NCBI GenBank assembly: GCA_003152015.1
Contig: PLZF01000031.1
Location: forward strand, 614-64,613
Direction: 5' to 3'
From: Acidimicrobiaceae bacterium
GTDB lineage: Bacteria; Actinomycetota; Acidimicrobiia; Acidimicrobiales; RAAP-2
Length of the DNA stretch: 64,000 nt
Numbering within the stretch: the first letter of the stretch is position 1; each line of letters starts with the position of its first letter. The notes under the pieces were generated by a model. The model searched no databases and was not told the DNA's origin. It saw nothing but the letters and a program-made list of their open reading frames with translations. Position numbers and translations under genes: made by a program. Of the stretch, positions 53,787 to 63,894 are shown piece by piece.

Positions 53787-54467
53787 TCACGTGAGCCGGC
53801 CACCCTTGCGGTCGCGCCGGTCCTCGATCGCCTTGATCACCCGACGGGTCACCGAGTCGGGTGCTCCGGTCCCGCTCACCACGGCCAGCTGATCTCGCGC
53901 CTTGTACCAGTCGATGAGCGGCGCTGTCTGGCGTTCATAGAGCTCGAGGCGACGGGTAATCGCCTCTTCCCGATCGTCTTCACGCTGAATGACCTCACCG
54001 CCGCAGACGTCACAGGTCCGGTTGATCAGCGGCGGTGCCGAGACCGAGGAGTTGGCCCCGCAGTCGACGCAGACTCGTCTCGCCGCCAGGCGCCGGAGCA
54101 CCTGTGCGGTCGGCACCTCGATATCGACGGCCAGATCGAGATCCACCGGGTTGAGGAAGGCAGCCAGTTGTTCCGCCTGGACCACCGTGCGGGGGCAACC
54201 GTCAAGCACAAATCCCCGGGCCCGCACGTCACTCTCGTCGAGCCGGGCGGCGACCATCTCCATAATGAGATCGTCGCTCAGCAACTCACCCCGATCCATC
54301 TGGTCCTTGGCCTTCAGGCCCAGGGGAGTCCTTTGTTTCGCAGCTGCCCGCAGCATGTCACCGGTCGAGATGTGCGGCACGACGTAGTGGTGGGAGAGGC
54401 GCACACACTGCGTCCCCTTGCCTGCCCCCTGCTTGCCGAGGACAATGAGCCTGGCGCCGGGTACCAC
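53787..54467 (-). CDS. adk: Adenylate kinase (zinc-lid form)
   Basis: 226 residues; ATP + AMP = 2 ADP. The P-loop is VLGKQGAGKGTQ, with a Lys where many homologues have GPPG, then STGDMLRAA, GFVLDGCPRT with an uncommon Cys, and a lid with four cysteines (CVDCGAN and CDVCGG) for zinc. GTG start at 54467 abuts the secY TAG. Last residues (RRDRKGGRLT) are basic. Confidence 0.92.
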   Translation of the reverse strand: MVPGARLIVLGKQGAGKGTQCVRLSHHYVVPHISTGDMLRAAAKQRTPLGLKAKDQMDRGELLSDDLIMEMVAARLDESDVRARGFVLDGCPRTVVQAEQLAAFLNPVDLDLAVDIEVPTAQVLRRLAARRVCVDCGANSSVSAPPLINRTCDVCGGEVIQREDDREEAITRRLELYERQTAPLIDWYKARDQLAVVSGTGAPDSVTRRVIKAIEDRRDRKGGRLT

Positions 54468-55760
54468 CTACTTGAGGAAGCCCTCGTAGTTTCGCATCAT
54501 GAGCTGGCTGTCGATCTGCTTCATCGTCTCCAATGCCACGCCCACTGCGATCAAGAGAGTGACCCCAAAGAAAGGGTAACTGTTGATGTTCCATGCCGCC
54601 ATCAACAACGACGGCACCACGGCTACACCGCCGAGAAAGATGGCGCCGGGCCACGTGATCCGGTTGAGGATGTGGGCCAGATACTTCTCGGTCTGCTGCC
54701 CGGGCCGGATACCGGGGATGAACCCACCCTGCTTCCGGATGATGTCCGCCTGCTGGTGGGGATCAAAGGCCACGTACACGTAGAAGAAGGTGAACAACAG
54801 GATGAAAATGAAATAGCTCGCGATATAGAAAAGGCTGGTCGGAGTGACGTTGTGGTTCACCCAGGTACGGAACCAGGCGGAGGGGACGATGTTCGACAAC
54901 AACACGGGGATATAGAGCACCGAACTGGCGAAGATGATCGGGATGACTCCGGCCTGATTCACCTTCAAGGGGATATAGGTGCTCGACCCTCCGTACATCT
55001 TGCGCCCGACGACCCGCTTGGCGAAGGTCACCGGGATACGTCGCTGGCCCTGGTCAACGAAGACGATGACCACCAGCAGCACAAGCGAGACGGCAATAAT
55101 GACCCCGAACTTGATTTTCCCGCCCTCTTGGAGCACGGCATTCATGCCGGTGGGGATACCGGCCACGACATTGGCGAAGATGAGGATGGACATTCCCTGG
55201 CCGATACCACGCTGGGTGATGAGCTCGCCCAGCCACATGACAAAGGCGGTCCCGGCGGTGAGAGTGAGGACGATGAAACCGGCCCGCCAAATCGAGTAGT
55301 GGAGGATGAGGTCGATGCTGGAGCTCGAACCAAACAGCCCGCCCCCACCCTTGTGGAACAGGTAGACCAGACCGGTGGACTGCATCAGGGCCAGGGCCAC
55401 CGTCAGGTACCGGGTGGTCTGGGTCAGCTTCTTCTGGCCGATGGCACCCTGGTCGCGCCACTGCTCCAGCTTCGGGATCACGGTCGCCAGCAACTGAATG
55501 ATGATGCTGGAGGTGATGTACGGCATGATGCCCAGTCCGAACACCGCCATACGGGTGAGCGCACCACCCGAAAACAGGTTGAGGAAGCCCAACACGCCAG
55601 ATGACTTGGATGCCGCTGTCAGCTGTTGGATCTTCGAGAAGTCGACATACGGCGACGGAATGTTGGCGCCGAATTGATAAATGGCAATAACGACCAACGT
55701 AAAGAGAACCTTCTTACGAAGGTCGGGTATCCGAAAAATGTTTGCCAAACTGGCGAGCAT
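54468..55760 (-). CDS. secY: Protein translocase subunit SecY
   Basis: 430-residue channel subunit with about ten transmembrane helices. FRIPDLRKKVLFTLVVIAIY, GVLGFLNLFSGGALTRMAVF, GIMPYITSSIIIQLL (with the plug following helix 1), QRRIPVTFAKRVVGRK in the cytoplasmic loop and the C-terminal VALETMKQIDSQLMMRNYEGF are all typical. Located between rplO and adk, as in the spc operon. Confidence 0.97.
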   Translation of the reverse strand: MLASLANIFRIPDLRKKVLFTLVVIAIYQFGANIPSPYVDFSKIQQLTAASKSSGVLGFLNLFSGGALTRMAVFGLGIMPYITSSIIIQLLATVIPKLEQWRDQGAIGQKKLTQTTRYLTVALALMQSTGLVYLFHKGGGGLFGSSSSIDLILHYSIWRAGFIVLTLTAGTAFVMWLGELITQRGIGQGMSILIFANVVAGIPTGMNAVLQEGGKIKFGVIIAVSLVLLVVIVFVDQGQRRIPVTFAKRVVGRKMYGGSSTYIPLKVNQAGVIPIIFASSVLYIPVLLSNIVPSAWFRTWVNHNVTPTSLFYIASYFIFILLFTFFYVYVAFDPHQQADIIRKQGGFIPGIRPGQQTEKYLAHILNRITWPGAIFLGGVAVVPSLLMAAWNINSYPFFGVTLLIAVGVALETMKQIDSQLMMRNYEGFLK

Positions 55761-55793
55761 GGTCGCTCCTCGACGCCGGGTGGTCGGCCGATG

Positions 55794-56282
55794 CTACCGG
55801 TTCATGAGGGCATTGCCCTGCGCGGGCGGTCGACCGTGGCCGAACGGCAACGGGATCACGGTGATCGAACCACCAGAAGCCGTTATGGCGGCCTCCGCCG
55901 TTTTGGAGAACGCGTGCGCCTCGACCCGAAGGGCGCGGTTCAGCTCCCCACCACCCAGGATCTTTACCAGCGCGCCCTTGCGGACAAGCCCTCCGGCGAT
56001 CAACGCGGCCAGGTCGACCGTGTCACCCTCAATCCCTTCGAGCGCACCCACGTTGACCGGGGTGTAGTCGATGCGGAAGGGGTTCTTGAAGCCGCGCAGC
56101 TTCGGGATGCGCTGCATCAACGGCAGCTGCCCACCCTCGAAACCCATGGGGATCGTGTCGCGGGCGCCCTGGCCCTTGGTGCCACGGCCGGCTGTCTTTC
56201 CGCCTTTGCCTCCGATGCCGCGTCCTACCCGGCGACGGGGTCGCGTCGAACCGGCCGGTGGGCGGAGCTCGTGGACCTTCAT
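55794..56282 (-). CDS. rplO: 50S ribosomal protein L15
   Basis: 162 residues. The basic Gly-rich N-terminus (RVGRGIGGKGGKTAGRGTKG), FEGGQLPLMQRIPKLRGFKN and AHAFSKTAEAAITASGGSIT fit L15. Overlaps rpmD by four bases. Confidence 0.96.
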   Translation of the reverse strand: MKVHELRPPAGSTRPRRRVGRGIGGKGGKTAGRGTKGQGARDTIPMGFEGGQLPLMQRIPKLRGFKNPFRIDYTPVNVGALEGIEGDTVDLAALIAGGLVRKGALVKILGGGELNRALRVEAHAFSKTAEAAITASGGSITVIPLPFGHGRPPAQGNALMNR

Positions 56283-56518
56283 CGTGAACCTCTTTCGTCC
56301 TCACCCGCGGGGGTGACATCGATCAGATGGGGTACCCGCGCGATCATCCCGCGGATCTCGGGGCGATCGGGCAGTACGTTGGTGCGACCGATCCCGCGCA
56401 GTCCGAGGGCGCGAAGCGTGCCCCGGTGCTTGGGCTTGGTGCCGATGCCCGAGCGGACCTGGGTCACCCGCAACCAGCCGGTCGTCGTCGACTTGTCAGA
56501 CGTGGAAGCGGCGGCCAT
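56279..56518 (-). CDS. rpmD: 50S ribosomal protein L30
   Basis: 79 residues; the core LRVTQVRSGIGTKPKHRGTL and RALGLRGIGRTNVLPDRPEI is L30. It has a Ser/Thr-rich N-terminal extension of about 14 residues and a short polar tail beyond the usual 60 residues. Confidence 0.94.
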   Translation of the reverse strand: MAAASTSDKSTTTGWLRVTQVRSGIGTKPKHRGTLRALGLRGIGRTNVLPDRPEIRGMIARVPHLIDVTPAGEDERGSR

Positions 56519-56519
56519 C

Positions 56520-57068
56520 TCAATTCACCTCCGTGAACACATCGCCCTGGCGTTGCCGCTCGCGGTATGCACGCAGGACACCGCCGGGAATGATCTCTTC
56601 GGCTGGCTTGCCCCGGAGGGCGGCGATCTCATCGGGGCGCTTGAGCGACTTGAGCCCGGCGATGGTGGCGTGGGCGACGTTGATGCCGTTGGACGAACCC
56701 AGGGACTTCGACAAAATATCGCGGATCCCGGCCATCTCTAAGATGGCTCGGGCGGCTCCACCGGCAATGACCCCGGTACCCGGAGCGGCCGGCTTCAACA
56801 TCACTCGGCCCGCGCCACTCTCCCCGAGAACCGGATGGGTGATGGTGGTGCCGGCCAGGGGAACGTCGAAGATGTTCTTGCGAGCCTCTTCGATACCCTT
56901 TTGGACAGCCAGCCCGGCCTCTTTGGCCTTGCCATAGCCCAACCCGACCTTGCCGTTGCCGTCACCGACGACCATCAGCGCCGCGAAGCTGAATCGGCGA
57001 CCGCCTTTGACCACCTTGGACACCCGGTTCACCCGGATGGTGCGCTCTTCGTACTGCAGCTCGGTCAT
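56520..57068 (-). CDS. rpsE: 30S ribosomal protein S5
   Basis: 182 residues from ATG 57068; the track ORF reads back into rpl[61 protein letters not shown] and [20 protein letters not shown] are diagnostic of S5. Confidence 0.96.
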   Translation of the reverse strand: MTELQYEERTIRVNRVSKVVKGGRRFSFAALMVVGDGNGKVGLGYGKAKEAGLAVQKGIEEARKNIFDVPLAGTTITHPVLGESGAGRVMLKPAAPGTGVIAGGAARAILEMAGIRDILSKSLGSSNGINVAHATIAGLKSLKRPDEIAALRGKPAEEIIPGGVLRAYRERQRQGDVFTEVN

Positions 57069-57072
57069 ATCC

Positions 57073-57438
57073 TCAGAACTCCAGTCCTTCGGCACGGGCG
57101 GCATCGGCCAATGCGGCCACCCGCCCGTGATAGGTGAATCCCCCGCGGTCGAAGACCACAGTGGTGATGCCGGCAGCCTTGGCACGGGTGGCCACCAGTG
57201 TGCCCACCGCCTGGGCCGCGCCGATGTTGCCCCCGGGCTTGCCTCGCAGGTCCGATTCGACCGTCGATGCCGATACCAGCGTATGGCCGGCGTCGTCGTC
57301 GACAATCTGGGCGGTGATGTGCTTGCTCGACCGGAAGACAGCCAGGCGCGGCCGGGCAGAGGTCCCGGCCAGGCGACGGCGAACCCGCTTGTGCCGACGG
57401 ATACGAAGCTCGAGTTTGTGATCGGTTGCGGTTCCCAT
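57073..57438 (-). CDS. rplR: 50S ribosomal protein L18
   Basis: 121 residues. [40 protein letters not shown] and [20 protein letters not shown] are the family blocks for this 5S rRNA-binding protein. Shares one base with rplF. Confidence 0.96.
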   Translation of the reverse strand: MGTATDHKLELRIRRHKRVRRRLAGTSARPRLAVFRSSKHITAQIVDDDAGHTLVSASTVESDLRGKPGGNIGAAQAVGTLVATRAKAAGITTVVFDRGGFTYHGRVAALADAARAEGLEF

Positions 57439-57980
57439 TACTTCGCTGCCTTTCCGGCCTTGCGGAGGACCCGCTCACCGGCGTATCGGATACCCTTGCC
57501 CTTGTAGGGCTCGGGCTTACGTATCTTGCGGATGTCGGCGGCCACCTGGCCGACTTTTTCCTTGTCAATCCCCTTGATAATGATGCGGGTGGGGGTCGGG
57601 ACCTCAAAGGTGACGCCATCCGGAGCATTCACATTGACCGGGTGCGAGAAACCGAGCGCCAACTCCAGCACGCCCGGGCCTTTCGGGATCGCCCGATAGC
57701 CCACTCCCACTATTTCTAGCTCCTTGGAGAAGCCTTGGGTTACCCCGTCGACCATATTGGCGACCAATGTGCGGGTCAGCCCGTGGAGTGCACGGTTCTG
57801 CCGCTGATCGTCAGGGCGCTCGACCACCACGACATCCCCGTCGGCGCGAATGTTCATGGCGGCGGGAACCGAGCGGGTGAGTTCACCCTGCGGTCCTTTC
57901 ACCACCACGATGTTGTTGTCGTCGACGGCCACCGATACCCCCGCGGGTACCGAGATGGGAGATCGTCCGATGCGCGACAT
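57438..57980 (-). CDS. rplF: 50S ribosomal protein L6
   Basis: 180 residues with two L6 domains. [20 protein letters not shown] at the N-terminus, [40 protein letters not shown] and [20 protein letters not shown] at the C-terminus are typical. Confidence 0.96.
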   Translation of the reverse strand: MSRIGRSPISVPAGVSVAVDDNNIVVVKGPQGELTRSVPAAMNIRADGDVVVVERPDDQRQNRALHGLTRTLVANMVDGVTQGFSKELEIVGVGYRAIPKGPGVLELALGFSHPVNVNAPDGVTFEVPTPTRIIIKGIDKEKVGQVAADIRKIRKPEPYKGKGIRYAGERVLRKAGKAAK

Positions 57981-58028
57981 CAGCGATCACCGCCCGGGTG
58001 ACATTCGGTGATGCGACCAATGGTGCGC

Positions 58029-58433
58029 TTACCAGACATAACAGAGCACCTCGCCTCCCACGCGACGCTTTCGGGCCTCGCGGTCAGTCATCAGCCCTTT
58101 GGATGTCGATACCACGGCCACACCCATGCCGCCCAGGACCCGCGGTATCTTGTCGGCGCGGGCGTAGATCCGAAGACCCGGCTTGGAGACCCGCTTGATT
58201 CCGGAGATGGTCCGGGCACGGTCCGGCGCGTACTTCATGACGATCTCCAAGGTGTTACCGGGGGAGGTCACGCTGTCGTCCACTGTGAATCCGGAGATGT
58301 AGCCCTCACTCACCAGAATGGCAGCCAGGGACTCCTTCAGCTTCGAGCCGGGCATTTTGACAGTATCAAAGTGGGCCGTATTGGCATTGCGGATACGGGT
58401 GAGCATGTCGGCAATCGGGTCGGTCATTGTCAT
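58029..58433 (-). CDS. rpsH: 30S ribosomal protein S8
   Basis: 134 residues. [50 protein letters not shown] and [20 protein letters not shown] are characteristic; S8 is also the usual feedback regulator of the spc operon. Confidence 0.96.
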   Translation of the reverse strand: MTMTDPIADMLTRIRNANTAHFDTVKMPGSKLKESLAAILVSEGYISGFTVDDSVTSPGNTLEIVMKYAPDRARTISGIKRVSKPGLRIYARADKIPRVLGGMGVAVVSTSKGLMTDREARKRRVGGEVLCYVW

Positions 58434-58449
58434 CGGTTGTCGTCTCCCC

Positions 58450-58635
58450 TCACCAGCTGGCCTTGGTCACACCGGGAATTTCACCGGCGTGCACCATGAC
58501 TCGCAGACAGATACGACACAGGCCGAACTTGCGGTAGACGGCCTTGGGCCGGCCGCACCGGCGGCACCGTGTGTAGCCGCGCACTTTGAACTTGGGTGTG
58601 CGCTGTTGCTTTTCGATCAAAGCCTTTTTCGCCAT
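58450..58635 (-). CDS. rpsN: 30S ribosomal protein S14, type Z (zinc)
   Basis: 61 residues from ATG 58635. [20 protein letters not shown] at the N-terminus, and the two Cys pairs in [20 protein letters not shown] form the zinc site of the short (type Z) S14. The track's longer ORF reads into rplE. Confidence 0.96.
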   Translation of the reverse strand: MAKKALIEKQQRTPKFKVRGYTRCRRCGRPKAVYRKFGLCRICLRVMVHAGEIPGVTKASW

Positions 58636-58639
58636 GGGG

Positions 58640-59209
58640 TTACTGGTTCTCCTTGCGGAACGGGAAGCCGAACGCGGCCAGGAGTCCCCGGCCCTCGTCG
58701 TCGGTACGTGCGGTCGTGACGATGGTGATGTCCATCCCCCGAGTGGTGTCGATGCGGTCATAATCGATCTCGGGGAAGATGAGCTGCTCGGTCACCCCGA
58801 AGGTGTAGTTGCCGTGTCCGTCAAATGAGCGCGGGGAGAGCCCGCGGAAGTCACGGATACGGGGAATGGCCATGGCCACCAGCCGATCGAGGAACTCCCA
58901 GGCCCGGTCGCCCCGGAGGGTGACCTTGGCCCCGATCTCCTGACCTTCACGCAGCTTGAAGCCGGCGATCGACTGCTTGGCCCGAGTCACGATCGGCTTT
59001 TGGCCGCTGATGATCTCGAGGTCGCGCATGGCCCCCTCGATGAGGGACTTCTGCTGGGTAGCCCGACCGACACCCATGTTGATAACGATCTTGGTGAGCC
59101 GGGGAGCCTGCATGATGTTGTCGAGTCCCAGGGACTCCTGAAGTTGGGGCCGGATCTCCTCGTCATATCGCTTCTTCAGGCGGGGACGGGTGCGGGTGGC
59201 GGTGGCCAT
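58640..59209 (-). CDS. rplE: 50S ribosomal protein L5
   Basis: 189 residues. [60 protein letters not shown] and [20 protein letters not shown] match L5, which binds 5S rRNA and the P-site tRNA. Confidence 0.97.
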   Translation of the reverse strand: MATATRTRPRLKKRYDEEIRPQLQESLGLDNIMQAPRLTKIVINMGVGRATQQKSLIEGAMRDLEIISGQKPIVTRAKQSIAGFKLREGQEIGAKVTLRGDRAWEFLDRLVAMAIPRIRDFRGLSPRSFDGHGNYTFGVTEQLIFPEIDYDRIDTTRGMDITIVTTARTDDEGRGLLAAFGFPFRKENQ

Positions 59210-59514
59210 TACAGGTCACCCCCACACTTGCGGCAGACCCGGAGCTTGCGACCCTGCTCGTCGATCCGGGTGCCGATGCGGGTAGGCCCGCACGAGCCGC
59301 ACACGATCGCGACCGAGGACACCGCAACCGGCATGAACTTGTCGATGACGCCGCCCTGCATGGTGGCGCGGGTCGGCTTGGCGTGACGCTTGGCCACGTG
59401 GACACCTTCGACAATGACCCGGCCTTCAGACGGAATGGCCCGAATGACCTCGGCCTGCTTGCCCCGGTCCTTGCCGTTCAGTACCTGGACTTTGTCTCCC
59501 TTGCGAATACGCAT
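59209..59514 (-). CDS. rplX: 50S ribosomal protein L24 with C-terminal Cys4 motif
   Basis: 101 residues. The KOW segment ([20 protein letters not shown]) and the [20 protein letters not shown] block are typical. The C-terminus [20 protein letters not shown] continues to [10 protein letters not shown], placing four cysteines for zinc, present in many but not all L24 proteins. TAATG overlap with rplE. Confidence 0.95.
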   Translation of the reverse strand: MRIRKGDKVQVLNGKDRGKQAEVIRAIPSEGRVIVEGVHVAKRHAKPTRATMQGGVIDKFMPVAVSSVAIVCGSCGPTRIGTRIDEQGRKLRVCRKCGGDL

Positions 59515-59883
59515 CTACAACACCTCCGGTGCCAACGAGACGATTCGCATGAAGCGCTTGTCGCGCAACTCTCGGCCGACTGGCCCGAAGATGCGGGTCC
59601 CGCGTGGTTGTTGCTGGTCGTTGATCAACACAGCGGCGTTCTCGTCGAAGCGGATATAGCTGCCGTCGGGACGGCGCTTCTCCTTCTTCGTGCGGACGAC
59701 GACGCACTTGACGACTTCGCCCTTCTTCACCGCTGCGCCGGGAATGGCATCTTTCACCGTGGCTACGAAGACGTCCCCGATCGAGGCATAGCGACGGCGT
59801 GATCCGCCGAGCACCTTGATGCACAGAACTTCCTTGGCCCCGGAATTGTCGGCCACCCTGAGTCGAGACTCTTGTTGAATCAT
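59515..59883 (-). CDS. rplN: 50S ribosomal protein L14
   Basis: 122 residues, exact family length. [60 protein letters not shown] and [20 protein letters not shown] are canonical. Confidence 0.97.
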   Translation of the reverse strand: MIQQESRLRVADNSGAKEVLCIKVLGGSRRRYASIGDVFVATVKDAIPGAAVKKGEVVKCVVVRTKKEKRRPDGSYIRFDENAAVLINDQQQPRGTRIFGPVGRELRDKRFMRIVSLAPEVL

Positions 59884-60173
59884 CGGGCACGCTCAAGGAT
59901 CTCCATGAGGCGCCAGCGCTTCAGCTTCGACAGCGGGCGGGTCTCGATCACCCGGATCCGGTCGCCGACCTTGGCCTCATTCTGCTCGTCGTGGACGTAG
60001 AGGCGCTTGGTCCGCTGCACGGTTTTTCCGTAGCGGGGATGCCGGACACGTTCGACCACAGCCACAATGACTGTCGCCTGCATGGCGTCGGAGACAACCA
60101 TGCCCTCCCGGACCTTGCGGCGGTTGATCCGTTCTTCGGTCCCTGTTTCGGTGGTGTGTTCCTCAGCCATCAT
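59880..60173 (-). CDS. rpsQ: 30S ribosomal protein S17
   Basis: 97 residues. [40 protein letters not shown] and [20 protein letters not shown] fit S17. The first 16 residues are an acidic extension. Overlaps rpmC by four bases. Confidence 0.96.
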   Translation of the reverse strand: MMAEEHTTETGTEERINRRKVREGMVVSDAMQATVIVAVVERVRHPRYGKTVQRTKRLYVHDEQNEAKVGDRIRVIETRPLSKLKRWRLMEILERAR

Positions 60174-60652
60174 CCCTCCTCCTGCTCGTCAGAGGCGGCG
60201 TTGTCAGAGGCAGCATCGTCAGAAACTTCATCATCGGTGGCCTCGGCGCCGGCGCCGGACTCATCAACTGCGGCGTGGTCCTCGACCTTGGCCTCTTCGA
60301 CCTTGGCCTCGTCAGCATCGGCCGCTTCCCGCTCGGTCTTGGCTGCCGTCCGGCGCTCGGCGGCGGTGGTCCGGGTGCGTCCCAGCGCATCATCCTCGGA
60401 TCGGAGGCGAGCGGCGGCGCGGTGAGCCGGAATCTCTTCCGCGGCCAGGCCCTCTGCCTCGGCGATCTCCCGGGCCCTCAGCTCCGTCATCATCCGGGCG
60501 ACATCCTTGCGAACGTGGTTCAGCCTCGAGAAGTTGTCCAGCCGGCCGGTGGCCAGTTGAAAGCGGAGGTTGAACAGTTCCCGACGCGTCTCCGAAAGCT
60601 GGGTCTCCAGCTCTTCGATGTCGTACTCGGCAATCTCTACGGAGGTGGCCAT
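60170..60652 (-). CDS. rpmC: 50S ribosomal protein L29 with a long acidic C-terminal extension
   Basis: 160 residues, about twice the usual 65-80. The first 70 are a normal L29 ([40 protein letters not shown]). From about residue 75 there is first a basic/alanine-rich segment ([20 protein letters not shown]), then a highly acidic tail ([20 protein letters not shown]). The extension is predicted to be helical or disordered and does not look like a known domain. It keeps the codon style of its neighbours and the four-base overlap with rpsQ, so it is not an assembly error at the stop. Confidence 0.93.
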   Translation of the reverse strand: MATSVEIAEYDIEELETQLSETRRELFNLRFQLATGRLDNFSRLNHVRKDVARMMTELRAREIAEAEGLAAEEIPAHRAAARLRSEDDALGRTRTTAAERRTAAKTEREAADADEAKVEEAKVEDHAAVDESGAGAEATDDEVSDDAASDNAASDEQEEG

Positions 60653-61089
60653 CAGACCTGCACCTCCGACGTCCCGTGCGTACCGGGACGGATCACGAAA
60701 CGAGCCTTGAAGGGCAGCTTCTGAATGGCACGATCCATGGCCTCCTTGGCCAGTTCGGGCTCCACTCCTGCCAGCTCAAAGAGGATGCGGCCGGGCTTGA
60801 CCACTGCCACCCAGTGCTCGGGATTGCCCTTGCCCGAGCCCATACGGGTCTCGGCCGGCTTCTGGGTGACAGGGCGATCCGGGAAGACCCGAATCCACAC
60901 TTTCCCACCCCGCTTCACGTGACGGGTCATGGCAATACGGGCAGCCTCGATCTGACGCGCTGTCAACCAGGCCGGTTCCATGGCCTGGATTCCGAAGTCA
61001 CCAAAGGTCACGGAGCTACCGCCCTTGGCCTTGCCACTCATCCGACCGCGCTGTTGTTTGCGGTGCTTGACCTTACGGGGCATCAGCAT
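60652..61089 (-). CDS. rplP: 50S ribosomal protein L16
   Basis: 145 residues. [60 protein letters not shown] and [20 protein letters not shown] are diagnostic; the Arg in the GSGKG region is a known hydroxylation area. Shares one base with rpsC. Confidence 0.97.
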   Translation of the reverse strand: MLMPRKVKHRKQQRGRMSGKAKGGSSVTFGDFGIQAMEPAWLTARQIEAARIAMTRHVKRGGKVWIRVFPDRPVTQKPAETRMGSGKGNPEHWVAVVKPGRILFELAGVEPELAKEAMDRAIQKLPFKARFVIRPGTHGTSEVQV

Positions 61090-62054
61090 CAGTCGACCTC
61101 CTTGCGGAAGTGGGGTGTCTCGTGGTGCTCACGGGTCCGGCGCTCGATCTCTTCATCCTCGGTGAGGATGCGCTCGAGCTCGTCGGGGACCGCCGGAGTG
61201 GCCACGATGTCGGCGGTGGATTGGTCGACCAAGCCCTCCGGGACCTCGGTCCCCTCGGGGGCTTCGTCGACAGGGACCACGCTGCCCGGAGCACCCTGCT
61301 CGGCCCGACGACGACCGCCTCCGGCGGTGATCAAGCGGCGCGGAGCCTCTCCACCCTGGCCCGACGTTTCGCCCACGGCCATGGCGGCTTCGCGGGTGAT
61401 CTTGTCATCAGTCGAGATCTTGTAGGGCAGGACATCGCCCTTGTAGATCCACACCTTCACGCCGATGCGGCCGAAGGTGGTCTTGGCCTCACGGAAGCCG
61501 TAGTCGATGTCGGCCCGCAAGGTATGCAACGGAACCCGACCCTCGCGGTACGACTCCCTTCGGGCCATCTCGGATCCACCCAGGCGGCCCGAGCACTGCA
61601 CGCGGACACCGAGGGCGCCGGCCTTCTGTACGGTCTGGATGGCACGCTTCATGGCCCGGCGGAACGCCACCCGGCGGGCGAGTTGATCGCAGATGCCCTG
61701 GGCAATGAGAGCGGCATCGAGTTCAGGCTGCTTGATCTCTTGGATATTGAGCTGAATTCGATTGTTCAGACCAGTGATCTCTTCGATCTTCTTCTTCAGG
61801 CGGTCGGCTTCGGATCCACGACGGCCAATCACGATGCCCGGGCGGGCGGTGTGGATATCCACCCGGAGACGGTCACGGGTGCGCTCAACCTCAATACGGC
61901 TGACGGCGGCTGACTCCAGTTGCGACATGAGGTAATCGCGGATCTTCCAATCCTCGATCACGCAGTTCTGATAGTTCTTCTCTTCGAACCATCGCGACTT
62001 CCAGTCAGTCGTGATGCCCAGCCGGAACCCGTAGGGATTGACCTTCTGGCCCAT
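61089..62054 (-). CDS. rpsC: 30S ribosomal protein S3 with long acidic C-terminal extension
   Basis: 321 residues against 210-280 in most bacteria. The KH domain and S3 core are normal ([60 protein letters not shown]). After about residue 235 there is a Gly/Arg-rich linker and an acidic, Glu/Pro-rich tail ([20 protein letters not shown]). Tails after S3 occur in Actinobacteria, but this one is at the long end. Overlaps rplP by one base. Confidence 0.95.
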   Translation of the reverse strand: MGQKVNPYGFRLGITTDWKSRWFEEKNYQNCVIEDWKIRDYLMSQLESAAVSRIEVERTRDRLRVDIHTARPGIVIGRRGSEADRLKKKIEEITGLNNRIQLNIQEIKQPELDAALIAQGICDQLARRVAFRRAMKRAIQTVQKAGALGVRVQCSGRLGGSEMARRESYREGRVPLHTLRADIDYGFREAKTTFGRIGVKVWIYKGDVLPYKISTDDKITREAAMAVGETSGQGGEAPRRLITAGGGRRRAEQGAPGSVVPVDEAPEGTEVPEGLVDQSTADIVATPAVPDELERILTEDEEIERRTREHHETPHFRKEVD

Positions 62055-62732
62055 CTACTTGCCCTTCTCTTTGGCGGAATCGACGTTCGTTTCATCGCTG
62101 GCGTCGGTGTCAGCGTCCGCTTCACTCACCGGGTCAGCCTCGCCCTCGGCCGATTCGGTATCTGCTTCGGCGCTGGTGTCCGCTCCGGTGGCGTCGGTCT
62201 CCACGTCGGCCGGCTCGATGTCATCATTGCCGATCGGCGTCTCTTCGATTTCGGTCTCCGTCGCCTTCGACACGGCGGGAGCCGCCTCGGTCTTCCGGGT
62301 ACGCCTCGATCCGGCCACCCGGCGCGAGCGCTGAGCTCCGGTGGCACTCTGCTTGGCCCGCCGGCGGGCGATGCGATCCTCGGGAAGGCGGCTCACGATG
62401 ATCGTGACGTGACAGGTCCGCTTCCGGATTCGGGTAGCCCGACCACGGGCCCGGGGGCGCCAACGCTTCAGCGTGCTCCCCTCGTCGGCATAACAGGCGG
62501 ATACGAAGAGCTCGTCGGGGTCGAGGCCGTCGTTGTGGACGGCGTTGGCCACGGCCGAGGCCAGGACCTTGCCGATGACTGCGGCGGCCTCCCGGTCACC
62601 GAGTGCCAGTGTCTCGAGGGCGCGGTCGGCGTCAAGGCCGCGAATCTGGTCGAGGACCTGGCGAGCCTTGTACGCCGACATGCGGCTGTGATGCAACACG
62701 GCTCGGGTTCCCTCACGCTCATTGGTCTTCAC
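62055..62732 (-). CDS. rplV: 50S ribosomal protein L22 with long acidic C-terminal extension
   Basis: 225 residues, double the usual 110-120. The L22 core is complete (HHSRMSAYKARQVLDQIRGL, ANAVHNDGLDPDELFVSACY, RWRPRARGRATRIRKRTCHV). From about residue 118 a basic segment (RRRAKQSATGAQRSRRVAGS) gives way to an acidic tail of Glu/Asp/Thr/Ala (SAEADTESAEGEADPVSEAD). I start at GTG 62732, with GAGGTG upstream; the track ORF reads into rpsS, and starting at ATG of MSAYKAR would delete the first strand. Confidence 0.93.
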   Translation of the reverse strand: MKTNEREGTRAVLHHSRMSAYKARQVLDQIRGLDADRALETLALGDREAAAVIGKVLASAVANAVHNDGLDPDELFVSACYADEGSTLKRWRPRARGRATRIRKRTCHVTIIVSRLPEDRIARRRAKQSATGAQRSRRVAGSRRTRKTEAAPAVSKATETEIEETPIGNDDIEPADVETDATGADTSAEADTESAEGEADPVSEADADTDASDETNVDSAKEKGK

Positions 62733-62742
62733 GCCGGGCACC

Positions 62743-63021
62743 TCAGCGCCTCCCCGCCCGCTCTTGGCCGGCATGGAACTTGAACGTCCGGGTGGGTGCG
62801 AACTCACCCAACTTGTGACCGACCATCGACTCGGTGACGTACACCGGTATGTGTTTCCTCCCATCGTGGACGGCAATGGTGTGGCCGACCATGTCCGGAA
62901 TGATGGTGGAGCGACGGGACCACGTCTTGATGACCTTCTTGTCCCCGGCCGCGTTGAGGACATCCACCTTCTTGATGAGGTGGTCGTCGACGAACGGACC
63001 TTTTTTCAGGCTGCGAGGCAT
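62743..63021 (-). CDS. rpsS: 30S ribosomal protein S19
   Basis: 92 residues from ATG 63021. [60 protein letters not shown] and [18 protein letters not shown] are canonical. The track ORF's first 39 residues belong to the rplB reading region. Confidence 0.97.
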   Translation of the reverse strand: MPRSLKKGPFVDDHLIKKVDVLNAAGDKKVIKTWSRRSTIIPDMVGHTIAVHDGRKHIPVYVTESMVGHKLGEFAPTRTFKFHAGQERAGRR

Positions 63022-63044
63022 GGTGTGGCGTTCCCTCTGTTTCC

Positions 63045-63881
63045 CTACCGGCGGGCACCGCGGGTGCGGCGCCTGCGGACGATCATCTTGTCGGATTCCT
63101 TGCCACGGGACCGGGTGCGGCCCTCGGGCTTGCCCCATGGCGACACCGGATGGCGGCCACCGGACGACTTGCCTTCGCCGCCGCCCAACGGGTGGTCGAC
63201 GGGGTTCATGGCCACACCACGGGTCTGCGGGCGCTTGCCCTTCCAGCGGTTGCGGCCCGCCTTGCCGATCTTGATCAGCTCGGCCTCCGAGTTGCCCACC
63301 GTGCCGAGGGTGCCCCGGCAGTCAATGGACACCCGGCGCATCTCGGTGGAAGGCAGGCGCAGGGTGGCGTAGACGCCTTCCTTGGCCACCAGTTGGATGC
63401 TCATGCCCGCGCCGCGTCCCATCTTCCCGCCACCACCGGGGCGGAGCTCCACGTTGTGGATCACCGATCCGACCGGGATGTAGCGGAGTGGCAACGCATT
63501 GCCGGGGCGGATGTCGGCTCCCTGACCCGACTGCAACAGGTCGCCCACCTTCACTTGGGCCGGAGCCAGGATGTAGCGCTTCTCACCGTCGAGATAGTGG
63601 AGCAGGGCAATACGGGCGTTGCGATTGGGGTCGTACTCGATCGAAGCGACCTTGGCCGGAATCCCGTCCTTGTCGCGTTTGAAGTCGATGATCCGGTACT
63701 GCTGCTTGTGGCCGCCGCCGCGGTGACGGGCAGTCTTGCGGCCGTGAGTGTTCCGGCCACCGGTGGAGGGTTTGGGGGCCAGGAGCGACTTCTCGGGGCG
63801 GTCAGTGGTGATCTCGGCAAAATCCGAGACAGTCTGGAACCGGCGGCCGGGGCTGGTGGGCTTGCGTGAACGGAGCGGCAT
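63045..63881 (-). CDS. rplB: 50S ribosomal protein L2
   Basis: 278 residues from ATG 63881. [80 protein letters not shown] and [20 protein letters not shown] (containing the peptidyl-transferase-near His region) are diagnostic. Confidence 0.97.
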   Translation of the reverse strand: MPLRSRKPTSPGRRFQTVSDFAEITTDRPEKSLLAPKPSTGGRNTHGRKTARHRGGGHKQQYRIIDFKRDKDGIPAKVASIEYDPNRNARIALLHYLDGEKRYILAPAQVKVGDLLQSGQGADIRPGNALPLRYIPVGSVIHNVELRPGGGGKMGRGAGMSIQLVAKEGVYATLRLPSTEMRRVSIDCRGTLGTVGNSEAELIKIGKAGRNRWKGKRPQTRGVAMNPVDHPLGGGEGKSSGGRHPVSPWGKPEGRTRSRGKESDKMIVRRRRTRGARR

Positions 63882-63894
63882 GATCCTCGGTCCC

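Noticed and set aside
53604-55604. 666-residue plus-strand ORF antisense to map, adk and secY
   Set aside because: It is a GC-driven mirror of three well-identified genes, with a His/Asp/Gly-rich composition and no domain.
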